A stretch of 15,568 nucleotides of DNA from Planctomycetaceae bacterium (GTDB lineage Bacteria; Planctomycetota; Planctomycetia; Planctomycetales; Planctomycetaceae), in NCBI GenBank assembly GCA_947463775.1, contig CANHVD010000057.1, positions 1-15,568 of the forward strand, read 5' to 3'. This document shows positions 15,304 through 15,568 of this stretch, piece after piece. The notes beneath the pieces are model-generated. The model saw nothing but the letters and a program-made list of their open reading frames with translations, had not been told where the DNA came from and made no database searches. How positions within the stretch are numbered: position 1 is the stretch's first letter; each line of letters opens with the position of its first letter. A program made the position numbers and the translations under genes.

Positions 15304-15568
15304 CTACGAGATGCCAAACAACCGGCAAATCTTAGCCCACAGCTTTGCAAACCGGCCTGGATTCAGAACCTGCTCAGTCCACGTCTTTCGCGACGACGTG
15401 AAGTTGCCCCACGCGAGATCGACGTAAGGACCATAAGTGTCTCGAACGGAACTCCAAAGTCCGTTCTTGTGGATGTCACTCAGGGCCGAAACATAGTGCC
15501 CAAAGATGTTGCGATTCACGATTTTTCCAGCAACAAACAAGCCGGTCAGGCTGCCTTGTGTCGCGGTC
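15304..15568 (-). CDS. Unrecognised protein, C-terminal part only
   Basis: A minus-strand frame is open from the window edge to a TAG at 15304-15306, giving the last 87 residues of a longer protein. A TTG at 15540 could be read as a start, but the frame continues past it to the edge, so this is most likely a truncated view of a larger gene. The piece is aromatic-rich (NRNIFGHYVSAL, GLWSSVRDTYGPYVDLAWG) and ends in a basic helix-like tail (RFAKLWAKICRLF). I recognise no family. It converges on the metalloprotease gene, with the terminator at 15247-15278 between them. Confidence 0.55.
   Translation of the reverse strand, partial: TATQGSLTGLFVAGKIVNRNIFGHYVSALSDIHKNGLWSSVRDTYGPYVDLAWGNFTSSRKTWTEQVLNPGRFAKLWAKICRLFGIS

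Overview
The window looks like ordinary chromosome from a member of the Planctomycetota, of mid-range GC by eye. Three things point there. A large secreted protein with a PSCyt1-type haem module plus DUF1549 and DUF1553 is paired with a Tat-exported DUF1501 protein. A secreted cysteine-rich protein has YTV-type repeats. The intergenic spaces carry several dyad-symmetric repeat elements. There are no phage, plasmid, insertion-sequence, CRISPR or defence genes.

Layout, left to right. Enolase (eno, 37-1308) is followed after 35 bases by a small membrane protein (1344-1988). Its membrane segment plus coiled coil resembles the FtsB/DivIC septum-formation family, which also sits next to eno in many proteobacteria. 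A 560-base gap with nested palindromes leads to a short VOC-fold protein (2550-2861). A second long inverted repeat follows, then the DUF1549/DUF1553 protein (3320-6439) and the DUF1501 protein (6451-7935, or from 6436 with a 4-base overlap) as a tight two-gene operon. A tRNA with a CAT anticodon lies on the minus strand (8344-8417) with its own hairpin terminator (8297-8338). Next come the YTV-type cysteine-rich protein (8999-10396) with a textbook terminator (10512-10539), a small soluble histidine kinase (10717-11499) with no sensor domain or response-regulator partner, a 627-base leader-like gap, and a secreted metzincin-type zinc metalloprotease (12127-14988). The right end holds a third inverted repeat, a terminator, and the C-terminal end of an unrecognised minus-strand gene cut by the window edge.

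Except for the DUF1549/DUF1501 pair and probably eno with its neighbour, the genes look like separate units. Four of the eight complete protein genes encode exported proteins (haem/DUF1549, DUF1501, YTV, metalloprotease), so much of the window concerns the cell envelope. The points most worth following are the eno-linked FtsB/DivIC-like protein, because planctomycetes divide without FtsZ; the two-block 16-residue repeat design of the cysteine-rich protein; and the three different intergenic dyad elements. I see no clearly new multi-gene system.
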